DNA of 46,257 nt from an uncultured Candidatus Melainabacteria bacterium (GCA_947090755.1 CAMUPF010000013.1:1-46257), one strand, 5' to 3'; positions 38,485-46,257 are shown, counted from the first letter of the stretch. The notes: generated by a model not told the origin, from the letters alone. Numbers and translations are program-made.

Positions 38485-40671
38485 ATGAAAAAAGATAAGT
38501 TTTTGGCTGCGTTAGTAATAACATCCTGTATGCTAAGCGTAAGTATGTTATGTGCAGCGCCTGCAGTTGCAGAGTATACAATGGATCAGCAAGCAGAAAT
38601 CACATTGTGGACTGATTATATTCGCGATTATGCAAATGATTCGTTCGGATATATAAGCAGAGCAAATATTCACATGGACGCGAGAGAGTTTAAAAATGCA
38701 ATTGCTGACTATGACGCTGCTTTAAAATTGGATCAGTATAATACAGACGCTTATCTGAAGCGCGGTACTGCTAAGTATCAACTTCAGGATTTTGAAGGTG
38801 CGATGAAAGATTTCGCAGTCGCACTTGAGATTAATCCTTCATTGTATGAAGCAAGATTTAATATCGGCAGAATTTATTATAAAAATCAAGATTATAATAA
38901 CGCCGTTGAAAATATGCGCTCAGCCATCAGGTTTGCTGATGAACGCTCTGACTATCACTTTGAACTTGCAAGGGCAGAGTATAAAGCCGGTATGTATAAG
39001 GACTCTTATGTGAACTTTTCAAGAGCGGCAGATTTGAGAGAAGACTATTTTGATGCATATTACGGTAAAGGTTTGGCCGCAATGAATGTTGCAGAATACG
39101 AATCTGCAATCAATTCTTTTGAAAAAGTTCTAAAATCAAACTATAAGTATGAAAATTCAAACTATTATAAAGGTGTTGCCGAATATCAGTTAGGCCGCTA
39201 CGAAGCCGCGATTAAAGACTTTGACGCTGCTTTGGAAGATAATCCGGATGATGGACTTGTTTATAACTTTAGAGGAAAAGCTTATGAGCTATCGGGTAAT
39301 AAAAACGCCGCGAAAAAGGATTATAAAGTCGCAAAATCTTTAGGTGTTGTAACTGTCGGCCTTGCCCCAACAGAAAAAGCCGCTGCAGTACAGGAGACAC
39401 CTGCCGAAAAACCTGTTAAGACTGCGGCACGTGATGAAAAAATTGCTGATAAAGTTACAGATAAAGTCGCAGATAAAGTTACTGCGCCTGCAAATGATGT
39501 GTTAAAGCCGGCTGAAAAACAGATTCTTGATGTAGAAGTTGCAAAACGTCTTGCCGCAGAAAAAATTGCAACCGGAGATGTGTATTCTGCCGTTGCGTTT
39601 TATGATTCAGTTGTAAGCAATGATCCTTCTAATACTGCAAACCTTGTCGAACGCGCTGCATTGAAGTTAAAAGTTGAAGACTTTGACGGTGCAATCAGGG
39701 ACGCAGAAATGGCATTAAAAATGGACGCGGATAAAGCACATGCATACTTCGTTGAAGGCTGTGCGTTTGAAGGTAAAGGAAACCCTGCTTATGCATATCG
39801 TGCATTCTCACTTGCGTTAAGAGCCGATTCTGATAACTCTGAATACAGATATAGATTTGCTGATTCAGCGCTTAATGTTGGCCGATTCGCAGAGGCAAAT
39901 GAAGTTTATACCCTTTTAATCGATACTGATTCTGCTGCTTATCCTAAATCTTATCTGGGCAGAGCAAAAGCAAGATACAATATGGGTGAATACTATTCTG
40001 CAATCGCGGACGCGTCAAAATATTTGTCAGTAAAACCTAAAAAAGAAAAAGCGCCTGAAGCGTATTTCTATCGTGGAATGTCAAAAATGGCACTGAAAAA
40101 TTACACGGATTCCATTGAAGACTTGAAGCTTGCAATTGAGCAGGATAAAGATAACGTAGAATACCACTTCTATCGTGCACAAGCATACTCACAACTTGGT
40201 GAATTTGATAAAGCCTCAAATGATTACAAAAAAATTGTAGCTATCAAGAAAGATTCAGCAACCAGCGATGATCATTTGAAAGTAGCAGAGATGGAAGTTC
40301 GCGGTGAAAATCCTAAAGAAGCGCTTGTTTACTACGATTCAATTATTAAAAAAGATAAATATAACGATGATGTTTATCTGGATAGAGCCAGAATTTATCA
40401 AAAATTAGGTAAAAATTACGATGCGGTAGGCGATTATTCAACGGTATTGCGCCTGAACCCTGATAAGAGGGTTGTTTATAAAGAGCGCGGAATCCTGTTT
40501 GTAAACATTCATTCTTACCGTAAAGGTATACTGGATCTAGATGAAGCAATCAAAGATGAACCGCAAAACGGTAAATTATATTACTACCGTGCTATTGCGA
40601 AACAAGGCGCCGGCCGTCAAGAAGAGGCACTTGAAGATTTTGATATGGCAAAAAGATTCGAAAATCTGTAA
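38485..40671 (+). CDS. Large secreted TPR repeat protein
   Basis: 728 residues. MKKDKFLAALVITSCMLSVSMLCAAPAVA is a signal peptide; LCAAP could alternatively be a lipobox-like site. Two TPR arrays are visible: about 35-285 (for example NTDAYLKRGTAKYQLQDFEG and DAYYGKGLAAMNVAEYESAI) and about 365-725 (DKAHAYFVEGCAFEGKGNPA, VYLDRARIYQKLGKNYDAVG). They are separated by a Lys/Asp/Ala-rich linker (ADKVTDKVADKVTAPA). Probably a periplasmic or surface scaffold for assembly of envelope complexes, possibly pili, but nothing here proves it. ATG 38485 has AGAGG 8 nt upstream. Confidence 0.88.
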   Translation: MKKDKFLAALVITSCMLSVSMLCAAPAVAEYTMDQQAEITLWTDYIRDYANDSFGYISRANIHMDAREFKNAIADYDAALKLDQYNTDAYLKRGTAKYQLQDFEGAMKDFAVALEINPSLYEARFNIGRIYYKNQDYNNAVENMRSAIRFADERSDYHFELARAEYKAGMYKDSYVNFSRAADLREDYFDAYYGKGLAAMNVAEYESAINSFEKVLKSNYKYENSNYYKGVAEYQLGRYEAAIKDFDAALEDNPDDGLVYNFRGKAYELSGNKNAAKKDYKVAKSLGVVTVGLAPTEKAAAVQETPAEKPVKTAARDEKIADKVTDKVADKVTAPANDVLKPAEKQILDVEVAKRLAAEKIATGDVYSAVAFYDSVVSNDPSNTANLVERAALKLKVEDFDGAIRDAEMALKMDADKAHAYFVEGCAFEGKGNPAYAYRAFSLALRADSDNSEYRYRFADSALNVGRFAEANEVYTLLIDTDSAAYPKSYLGRAKARYNMGEYYSAIADASKYLSVKPKKEKAPEAYFYRGMSKMALKNYTDSIEDLKLAIEQDKDNVEYHFYRAQAYSQLGEFDKASNDYKKIVAIKKDSATSDDHLKVAEMEVRGENPKEALVYYDSIIKKDKYNDDVYLDRARIYQKLGKNYDAVGDYSTVLRLNPDKRVVYKERGILFVNIHSYRKGILDLDEAIKDEPQNGKLYYYRAIAKQGAGRQEEALEDFDMAKRFENL

Positions 40672-40676
40672 AATTT

Positions 40677-40702
40677 AGGGGCTTCGGCCCCTTGATTTTT
40701 TG
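40677..40702 (+). terminator. Terminator of the large TPR gene, overlaps pilin G promoter
   Basis: AGGGGCTTCGGCCCCT tetraloop hairpin with TTGATTTTTT tail; the tail supplies the -35 box of pilin G. Confidence 0.88.
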
Positions 40703-40720
40703 TAAAACATGCTGCATAAT
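40692..40720 (+). promoter_or_regulatory. Promoter of pilin G
   Basis: TTGATT (40692-40697), 17-nt spacer ending in CATGCTG, CATAAT (40715-40720). Confidence 0.75.
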
Positions 40721-40781
40721 AATGGTAAATGAAAGGAAGGGTAAATATATGAAACCGAATAGCAGTGTAATAATATTGACA

Positions 40782-40794
40782 GGGGGGGGGGGGG
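40782..40794 (+). repeat. Poly-G tract (13) in the leader of pilin G
   Basis: Thirteen G after MKPNSSVIILT from ATG 40749. With 13 the frame hits TGA at 40800; with 12 it joins the pilin. Confidence 0.9.
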
Positions 40795-40885
40795 CCGGCT
40801 GAGCCGGTTCTATATACGGGTTCCGAGCTTGCGGACGACGTGAAATTTAACGCGAAGGGCGGAGAGCCGGCGGGTCATGGTTTCA
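40795..40885 (+). repeat. Leader element of pilin G, copy of that in F
   Basis: Same length and almost the same sequence as 32365-32455, placed directly after the G run. Confidence 0.85.
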
Positions 40886-41811
40886 CCATGGCTGAAATCC
40901 TGTTATCCCTAACAATCATCGGAGTGGTCGCGGCGATAACGCTTCCGAGTTTGACCGGTAACATTAACGAACGCACGTGGAACACGCAAAGAAAAGCACT
41001 TTATGCACGTATGTCGCAGGCAATAGCCCTAATGCCTGCATTGAATGGCTATGGAGCTTTCTCTGCAGGTACTGATTCAACATCAGCTATCGACACCGTC
41101 GCCGAAACTTTCGTTACAGATGGTCTTAGTAAAGTACTAAAAATAAATAATATTTGTGACGCCGACCACATTTCTGATTGTGGAATTGCAACAAGTTTTA
41201 CTAATTTAGCTGGTAGTAATGTTAGTAGTTTTCCTACGACACTCGGAGAAATGAATCGTCTTTTTATAGAAGTTGGAGCAGCAGGTTATTTAAACCCGCA
41301 AAAAGATATTAATACTAAGGCAGCAGCGTTTGAAACTCAAAACGGAGAATCTATAATCGTCTATTACAATCCATATTGCGAAAGTGATATGCAAGAAATA
41401 AATGCCTATTATGCCCAACCTAAAATGTGTGCGAATTTTGTATATGATTTAAATGGAAATAAAGGGCCTAATACTGTTGGTAAGGATATTGGATTTATTA
41501 CTGCTTTGTATCCTACGGATTCTGTTGTTGTTGCTCCTCAACCTCTTGCAACAAACGCTTCAAATTCAGGATCGTGGACCAATACAAATTCTCTTTGTAA
41601 AAATCAGGATACAGAAAGTAGGGCTCCAAACCGTGATGAACTATCTGCAATGTTTTACAATATGAAATTTATAGGTATTAATAATGGGTTATACTGGTCT
41701 TCGGCTGTAATATCCAGTACTAATAATTTGTGGCATCAAAGTTTTGATACGGGACGTCGTTATCTTGGAGCGCCGGGAAGTGCTGCTTTTATCAGGTGTG
41801 TAAAACGTTAA
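40840..41811 (+). CDS. Pilin-like variable adhesin, copy G (phase OFF)
   Basis: The frame from ATG 40840 encodes MKFNAKGGEPAGHG|FTMAE, the pilin helix, NNICDADHISDCG, a variable middle, KMCANFVYDLNGNKGPNTVGKDIG and a Lcl/DUF1566-like end (SRAPNRDELSAMF ... YWSSAVIS ... FIRCVKR). ATG 40840 has no Shine-Dalgarno; the likely start is ATG 40749 (GGAAGG 8 nt upstream). With 13 G the leader terminates at 40800-40802; with 12 it would read through as in copy F. So the gene is intact but OFF by one base. Its 3' end overlaps the convergent asparaginase gene by 20 nt, with no hairpin between. Confidence 0.9.
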   Translation: MKFNAKGGEPAGHGFTMAEILLSLTIIGVVAAITLPSLTGNINERTWNTQRKALYARMSQAIALMPALNGYGAFSAGTDSTSAIDTVAETFVTDGLSKVLKINNICDADHISDCGIATSFTNLAGSNVSSFPTTLGEMNRLFIEVGAAGYLNPQKDINTKAAAFETQNGESIIVYYNPYCESDMQEINAYYAQPKMCANFVYDLNGNKGPNTVGKDIGFITALYPTDSVVVAPQPLATNASNSGSWTNTNSLCKNQDTESRAPNRDELSAMFYNMKFIGINNGLYWSSAVISSTNNLWHQSFDTGRRYLGAPGSAAFIRCVKR

Positions 41812-42742
41812 TTTCGCCGATTTTTTCGCCGTGGAGGGTTCTTATTGAATAATCTGCGGCGATTTTTCCCAAACCTAATCTATTAATGTAATCTATGACT
41901 ACAAGTTCACGTGTTTTCATATCACAGTCGGAAATTTTTACGACAAAACCTTCTTGTTTTTCACGGTTCACTACGATACAAAGCCCGCCGGCGCCGACTT
42001 TGCATAAAAGGCCGCTTTCCTGAATAATTTTAGTGTCGGTTCGGTCTTCGCCGCCGTAAATGTAGGGATTATGTAAAATAGCGGTTGTGAGTCTTTCGTA
42101 GCGCGGATCGCAGAAAAGATTTAAATAACCGATGACCATATTTTTTAGCGGCATTGACATAACAGGCACCCCGCAGCCGTCTTTGGTAATCGGGTAAGTG
42201 TCTGATAATTCGCAAAGTCCGCTAACTTTTTTTATAATTAGTTGTTGCAGTGGATGTTCAAGTTTATCATAATTTGCTTGCGGCAAACCGAGTTTTCGAC
42301 AGAGCGCGAGCATCGTAAGGTGTTTGCCAACGCAATTGTTGTGGAAAACATCTTCTGTTTCGCCGTTAAGAAGCATTTCAGCCTGACGGGTTTTAGAAAG
42401 CGGTTTGTGCACGCCGCATTTTAAATCCTCAGCCTTAATGCCGAATTTTTCAGCAAATCCGCGTGCTGTTTCATAATGGCATTTTTCTCCGGCGTTTGAA
42501 CCACAGGCAAGCGCCAGTTCTTCTTCCGTCAAATCAAGTCCGTAATAAATGGCAAGGCTTGCTTGAAGCGGTTTTTCGCAGGAGCGAAGGTAAAAGGGTT
42601 CTCCGGCGTCGTCACCAAAAGTTTCTAATACCTCGCCGGTTTTTGAAACTCTTGTGATAAAGCCGAAATGTTCTTCTTCAATTAAACTATCCCTGCTCTG
42701 ACGGGTCAGGAGCGTTGGTTTTTGGTTTAGATTTTTTAGCAT
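41792..42742 (-). CDS. L-asparaginase II family protein (PF06089)
   Basis: 316 residues from ATG 42742 (GAAGG 5 nt upstream); an in-frame extension to 42817 would run deep into the upstream gene. Family features: EEHFGFITRVSKTGEVLETFGD near the N-terminus, YLRSCEKPLQA, ACGSNAGEKCHYE, HNNCVGKHLTML and DGCGVPVMSMPL. The family is related to Rhizobium etli AnsA and hydrolyses asparagine to aspartate and ammonia; activity of this copy is inferred. It overlaps the upstream membrane protein gene by 56 nt, so they form an operon. Confidence 0.88.
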   Translation of the reverse strand: MLKNLNQKPTLLTRQSRDSLIEEEHFGFITRVSKTGEVLETFGDDAGEPFYLRSCEKPLQASLAIYYGLDLTEEELALACGSNAGEKCHYETARGFAEKFGIKAEDLKCGVHKPLSKTRQAEMLLNGETEDVFHNNCVGKHLTMLALCRKLGLPQANYDKLEHPLQQLIIKKVSGLCELSDTYPITKDGCGVPVMSMPLKNMVIGYLNLFCDPRYERLTTAILHNPYIYGGEDRTDTKIIQESGLLCKVGAGGLCIVVNREKQEGFVVKISDCDMKTRELVVIDYINRLGLGKIAADYSIRTLHGEKIGEINVLHT

Positions 42743-44420
42743 TTTTACCTTCAAGTTTTTCTTTTTCGGCTTCTTCTGCCTCAATAGCCTCGTGGTCCAT
42801 TTTTTCCATAAGCGCATCTATTTTGTGATACGTCTTTTTCGTGACAGGGAAACAGTGCCAGCCGCTGAACATGCAGTAATCTTCCATATCCTGCTTTTGA
42901 ATCTTTCTTGCAACGCGCGGCCATTTTTTGTCGGTTTTGTCGAAATCTTCAGGAATTCTGGTGACAACAATAAACTCATTGTGCGGATTTTCTTTTGACG
43001 TAAAGTAGTCCATATCTGTCACAATTTGAATATTCGCGTCATCGTTTGTATAAAGAATTACCTCTGAAGTCGCATAAATCGGGAAGTTTTTATCATTCTT
43101 AAAATAAATCGGAAGTTTAGATTCCAGTAAAGGTTTCATGTGTCCGAAATTGAAGTGTGCGAAATAAATGAATGACGCTACGGGTTTTGGTATAAAGTGA
43201 AGCGTGAGCGGCATTGAGTATACGACATACAAAAGCCCGAAAATAAAACTCCAGATTTTTGAGTCGAGGTTTACAATCAGCCAGATTACAGCCATTGCCA
43301 TAATCGGGTACCCTGCCATTACATATCTCATATAGTCAAGGTGTGAAATAAATATGATTACATAACTCCAGATTGCTGCCAGTAGGGCCGGAAGAAGTAA
43401 GAAATTATATTTTGTATTTTGAAAGCTTTTGAATTTTTTCCAGTTTAATGCGGCAGCGAGCGCGCCTAAAACAAGTGTCGGGCAGTAGAACAGGGATTTA
43501 TACATGAATCCGTTGTTTTTAACGAACCTGTCCCAGACTCTTTTAAGGTTAAACGGTGTGTCCTGAGGGAAGTCGTGGGTTCCGATAAAGTTGAAAAATC
43601 CCCAGTACAGGAGTTTTGCAAGAATCAGGTGGCCGATGAAAACCGTTACAAGCGCGATAATCCAGTCTGTGCGCTTCGCTTTCCACGATTTAAACAATAA
43701 ACAACCGCCCAGAATTGCAATGTAAACTTCCGAATAATACGCAGAAAGTACAAACAGCGTCAAACCTAGTGTGCATAAAAAGAGGTTCCAGCCGTTATAA
43801 AGTTCTTCTTTATTTTCGATTGAATAGTAGATTCTTGTAAAAATATAGGTTGCAAGGATGAAAAATATCATTTGCAGCTGGTATTCACGCACAAACATTG
43901 TACACGAAATAGCACCGGCGTTGAGGAATGAAATTAGCATCGCTAACGGTATATGTTTGTCCTCTTTCAATATAAACCTTAGCAGTTTGAACATTACAAG
44001 ATACGCAAACAACGACAGGAATATGTTAAACATTATACCGAAAATCTTCATAAATGACGGGTTAAAATCGTCTAAGCCGGAGTTATAAATTCTAAATAAT
44101 GTATAGTAGAAATTTGAGTGGCCGTCGTCTTTGACAGATTTCCACATCATTCCTAAGTCTTTACCGAGTGACCCAGGGTTTGGCTTGAAGAAAATTTCTT
44201 TTAAATATCTGCCTTTGTATGTTTTGTTTGCTTTCAGACGGAAATAGTTCCATTTCTTTTTGAAAACTTCTCCGCTGTCATTGAGGTTAGAAGGCGTTGA
44301 TACACTGTATGAAAACGGCTCATCTCCGACGATATTCCCTCCGAAAAGCCCCCAGTAAAATCTTACAAAAACTGCAAAAAGCAGTACCAATAATAATAAA
44401 ATAATCTTTTTTGTACTCAT
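42687..44420 (-). CDS. Membrane glycosyltransferase-like protein (GT-C / GT39 type)
   Basis: 577 residues from ATG 44420. An N-terminal membrane helix (KKIILLLLVLLFAVFVRFYW) is followed by NIVGDEPFSYSVS, whose Asp-Glu in the first periplasmic loop fits GT-C enzymes such as PMT/ArnT, and about nine more hydrophobic segments. The C-terminal part is soluble and ends in a Lys/Glu/Ala tail (AEEAEKEKLEGKNAKKSKPK). These enzymes transfer sugars from polyprenyl phosphate to protein or lipid; substrate unknown, pilin glycosylation would be speculation. An extension to 44453 crosses the likely promoter. Confidence 0.75.
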   Translation of the reverse strand: MSTKKIILLLLVLLFAVFVRFYWGLFGGNIVGDEPFSYSVSTPSNLNDSGEVFKKKWNYFRLKANKTYKGRYLKEIFFKPNPGSLGKDLGMMWKSVKDDGHSNFYYTLFRIYNSGLDDFNPSFMKIFGIMFNIFLSLFAYLVMFKLLRFILKEDKHIPLAMLISFLNAGAISCTMFVREYQLQMIFFILATYIFTRIYYSIENKEELYNGWNLFLCTLGLTLFVLSAYYSEVYIAILGGCLLFKSWKAKRTDWIIALVTVFIGHLILAKLLYWGFFNFIGTHDFPQDTPFNLKRVWDRFVKNNGFMYKSLFYCPTLVLGALAAALNWKKFKSFQNTKYNFLLLPALLAAIWSYVIIFISHLDYMRYVMAGYPIMAMAVIWLIVNLDSKIWSFIFGLLYVVYSMPLTLHFIPKPVASFIYFAHFNFGHMKPLLESKLPIYFKNDKNFPIYATSEVILYTNDDANIQIVTDMDYFTSKENPHNEFIVVTRIPEDFDKTDKKWPRVARKIQKQDMEDYCMFSGWHCFPVTKKTYHKIDALMEKMDHEAIEAEEAEKEKLEGKNAKKSKPKTNAPDPSEQG

Positions 44421-44479
44421 AATATAACATTTTATCACGCAGTGTGCGGGCATGTCTGTAAATTTTTGTAAAAATTTGC

Positions 44480-44494
44480 TATAATAGGAAGGTG
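44480..44494 (+). promoter_or_regulatory. -10 box of the 5-FCL gene, leaderless GTG start
   Basis: TATAAT (44480-44485), then 6 nt to GTG 44492. The AGGAAG between them touches the start codon and is too close to serve as a normal Shine-Dalgarno. Confidence 0.5.
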
Positions 44495-45022
44495 GAAAAA
44501 ACTGATTTAAGGAAAAAAGCTAAAGTAATGAGACGCAGGCTGGATATTCAGGTGTTGAGCAGCACTGCGACGGCGAAAATCCGTGTTATGCCCGAGTTTT
44601 TGAGGGCGAAAAATGTTCTTTTATACTATCCGCTTGCGGATGAATTTGATTTTCTGGAGCTTTGTGATTGTGATAAAAACTTTTATCTTCCGCGCATTGA
44701 CGGTGAAAATCTTCTTGTATGCCCTTATTCCTGCGGTTGTGAATTGCAGACATCGAAATTTAGAACCCTTGAGCCTTGTTCAGAACCCGTAGCCCCGCAG
44801 ATTATAGATTTTGCCATAATTCCTTGCCTTATGGCGGATAAGAAAGGATTTAGATTAGGTTATGGCGGCGGGTTTTATGACAGATTTATCCCGTCATTAG
44901 GTGGGGATTGTGTGAAAGTGGTCGCGGTACCGCAAATGTTGCTTGTTGATGAATTGCCGGTTGAAAAGTTTGATTGCTGTGTTGATAAGGTTGTTGTGTT
45001 GCCGGCGATTACCTCACGATAG
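44492..45022 (+). CDS. 5-formyltetrahydrofolate cyclo-ligase
   Basis: 176 residues from GTG 44492. Signatures: the N-terminal helix TDLRKKAKVMRRRLD, VLLYYPLADEFDF, and the nucleotide/substrate motif RLGYGGGFYDRF near residue 125. The enzyme converts 5-formyl-THF to 5,10-methenyl-THF using ATP, in one-carbon metabolism. In many bacteria the homologue (ygfA) is the neighbour of 6S RNA; here a structured region with a terminator follows. Single-gene transcript. Confidence 0.92.
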   Translation: MEKTDLRKKAKVMRRRLDIQVLSSTATAKIRVMPEFLRAKNVLLYYPLADEFDFLELCDCDKNFYLPRIDGENLLVCPYSCGCELQTSKFRTLEPCSEPVAPQIIDFAIIPCLMADKKGFRLGYGGGFYDRFIPSLGGDCVKVVAVPQMLLVDELPVEKFDCCVDKVVVLPAITSR

Positions 45023-45133
45023 AAGCTACTGCTCGGCGAGAATTTGACTTTTTAAAAAGATATTCCATACTGTTGGTGATGTCTCTTTTACTGATAAAAC
45101 TTTTCGGGTAGACCTATCCCGAGAAGAACCATT
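45023..45133 (+). other. Intergenic stretch with a possible small RNA
   Basis: Between the cyclo-ligase stop and a strong terminator. CTCGG near 45033 can pair with CCGAG near 45119, closing an internal AT-rich region. A TTGACT lies at 45048-45053 without a convincing -10 box. Either a long 3' UTR or a small RNA. Confidence 0.25.
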
Positions 45134-45166
45134 AACCGCCTTTCGACTCCTTAGGCGGTTTTTTTT
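45134..45166 (+). terminator. Rho-independent terminator
   Basis: AACCGCCT / AGGCGGTT stem with a T run of eight. Confidence 0.88.
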
Positions 45167-45185
45167 ATTATTGCTACATAAAAAG

Positions 45186-45210
45186 AGGCGCGGAGCAACG
45201 CTCCGCGCCT
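45186..45210 (-). terminator. Terminator of pilin H
   Basis: Perfect hairpin AGGCGCGGAGC / GCTCCGCGCCT with a 3-nt loop, after the pilin H stop. It uses the same stem as the hairpin at 8118-8144. Confidence 0.65.
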
Positions 45211-45232
45211 TGTAGTATTATTTAGAACGTAA

Positions 45233-46257
45233 TTAACGTTTAACACAACGAACATTGTCGCTACCTGACCGCGTGTGTGGGAAGCGGTTGCCCGTATTGA
45301 AACTCTGGCGCCATGCTGTGCCAGACTCTCCAGAAGAAATGACAGAGCCGGACCAAAAACCACCGGACGCAATCCCAATAAGCTCTTTGTTGTAGAACAT
45401 TGCGGAAAGTTCATCAATATTAGGAAGTCTGGATTCCACATCCATTTCGGTGCATGCTTCGCCGGCTTCAAATTGTTTTTTGGCAGCTGATATGTTTCAA
45501 GTTAACGGTACCGGAGCAACTACAACTGGATCAGAAGAATATATCGCAGTAATGAACCCAATATCTTTACCAACGGTGTTTGGCCCTTTGTTGCCGTTTA
45601 AGTCATAAATAAAGTTAGCACACATTTTGGGTTGAGCATAGTGCCAAACTGTTTCTTGCATATCGCTTTGGCAGTTCGGGTTGTAGTAAACTGCAATAGA
45701 TTCCCCGTTCTGCGTTTCAAACGCCGCAGCAAAGGTGTCAATATTTTTTTGTGGATTTGTATAATTTGTTCCACCGCTACCGTTCGGGCCATCATTGAAT
45801 GTTCCTGTAAACATACTGTTCAATTCACTTAATTTAGTCGGCCAAACTTTTTGGCTTCCGGCAAGGTTTGTGTAAGAAGTAACGATACCACAGTCTTCTA
45901 AATGGTCGTGGTCACAAATGTTGTTAATTTTGATAACTTTTGATAATCCTTCTGTAACAAAGGTTTCAGCGGCAGTGTCCTGCGCGCTTGTGGAATTACC
46001 TTCTGCGTCAGTTCCGGCAAGTTTGTACGTTCCGTAACCACCTAATGATGGCATTAACGCAAGTGCTTGAGAAAATCTTGCGTATAAAGCTTTTCGTTGT
46101 GTATTCCATGTTCTTTCGTTAATGTTGCCGGTCAAACTCGGCAATGTTATTGCGGCTACCACGCCGATAATTGTTAGTGATAGTAGTATTTCGGCCATTG
46201 TGAAGGCCAAGCCGAGCAGAGCCACGGAGCAAGGCTTGCCTTGCGAAGAGACGAGCG
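45233..46257 (-). pseudogene. Pilin-like variable adhesin, copy H (nonsense mutation; 5' end beyond window)
   Basis: The frame enters from the right window edge, runs through the leader end ...LLGLA|FTMAE, the pilin helix, NNICDHDHLEDCG, a variable middle and KMCANFIYDLNGNKGPNTVGKDIG, then meets TGA at 45499-45497. The same frame continues in register past it (NISAAKKQFEAGEACTEMDVESRLPN) to the normal end NVRCVKR at 45233. A single base change in the TGA codon would restore the whole protein. The truncated product lacks the C-terminal adhesin-like domain. Its leader matches copy C closely in the last 55 nt; the poly-G tract is outside the window. Confidence 0.85.
46214..46257 (-). repeat. Leader repeat element of pilin H (truncated by window)
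   Basis: GAGCAGAGCCACGGAGCAAG onward matches the element in pilin C at 7863 in the same orientation. Confidence 0.65.

Noticed and set aside
44421-44453. N-terminal extension of the GT39-like protein
   Set aside because: Adds MPAHCVIKCYI before a normal membrane start MSTKKIILLL and overlaps probable promoter sequence.
45497-45499. TGA recoded as an amino acid
   Set aside because: TGA serves as a normal stop in the DUF4127 gene (36849-36851), where the next gene overlaps in another frame. The TGA in copy H is better explained as a mutation.
1-46257. Diversity-generating retroelement as the source of pilin variation
   Set aside because: No reverse transcriptase and no template/variable repeat pair with adenine-specific changes was seen; variation looks like whole-segment divergence and gene conversion. 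A retroelement outside the window cannot be excluded.
1-46257. CRISPR arrays, tRNA or rRNA genes, transposases, prophage
   Set aside because: None recognised on reading both strands; repeats present are the pilin copies and short palindromes.

Overview
The window looks like a chromosomal segment of a gut-type member of the Gastranaerophilales (Candidatus Melainabacteria / Vampirovibrionia, the non-photosynthetic sister group of Cyanobacteria). This is inferred from the protein flavour (cyanobacterial-style RNase E/G next to a TIGR03960-type radical SAM protein, ATP-type PEP carboxykinase, a D-lactate-dehydrogenase-like enzyme), the AT-rich composition and the Gram-negative-type secreted and membrane proteins. 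No rRNA or tRNA gene was seen to confirm it. TGA is an ordinary stop codon here.

The backbone is housekeeping genes in short operons: Fe-S protein (941-1984), lone ABC permease (2023-2838), pckA (4022-5620), CtpA-type protease (8552-9772), tatD-tlyA (9841-11429), tRNA nucleotidyltransferase (12767-13840), secreted protein-lspA-rluD (14137-16402), dnaB (17212-18606), comEC (19207-21579), dnaA-ruvA (21692-23748), radical SAM/DUF2344-rne (24119-28779), TPR protein-clpP (30680-32254), hsp20, a 2-hydroxyacid dehydrogenase, DUF4127-mntP, a large TPR lipo/secreted-type protein, asparaginase, a GT39-like membrane protein and 5-formyl-THF cyclo-ligase.

Interspersed, mostly just after a terminator of a housekeeping gene, are eight copies (A-H) of one type IV prepilin-like gene: A 1-899 (+, partial), B 2878-3840 (-), C 6891-8060 (-), D 11813-12727 (+), E 28909-29868 (+), F 32326-33405 (+), G 40840-41811 (+), H 45233-46257 (-, partial, broken). 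All share a near-identical N-terminal pilin helix starting at the cleavage motif (G/A)|FTMAE, a variable middle and a variable C-terminal domain resembling the Lcl/DUF1566 adhesin domain. In every copy whose 5' end is visible, the proper start codon with its Shine-Dalgarno lies 70-200 nt upstream of the FTMAE motif, and the long leader is interrupted by a run of 11-13 G. The run length decides whether leader and pilin are in frame: C (11 G) and F (12 G) are ON; B (12), D (13) and G (13) are each exactly one G too long and OFF; E is in frame but has a TAA in the leader; H has an internal TGA. This is a multi-locus, apparently phase-variable pilin/adhesin repertoire, with signs of gene conversion between copies (A/B and B/C) and palindromic repeat elements inserted in the leader in either orientation.

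Other points of interest are a possible type I toxin-antitoxin-like locus between an XRE regulator and dnaB (23-codon hydrophobic ORF at 17092-17021 with strong SD, opposed by a convergent promoter-terminator RNA at 16973-17077), a set of TATAAT boxes placed 6-7 nt before start codons, implying leaderless mRNAs, and a cysteine-rich insertion in the 2-hydroxyacid dehydrogenase.
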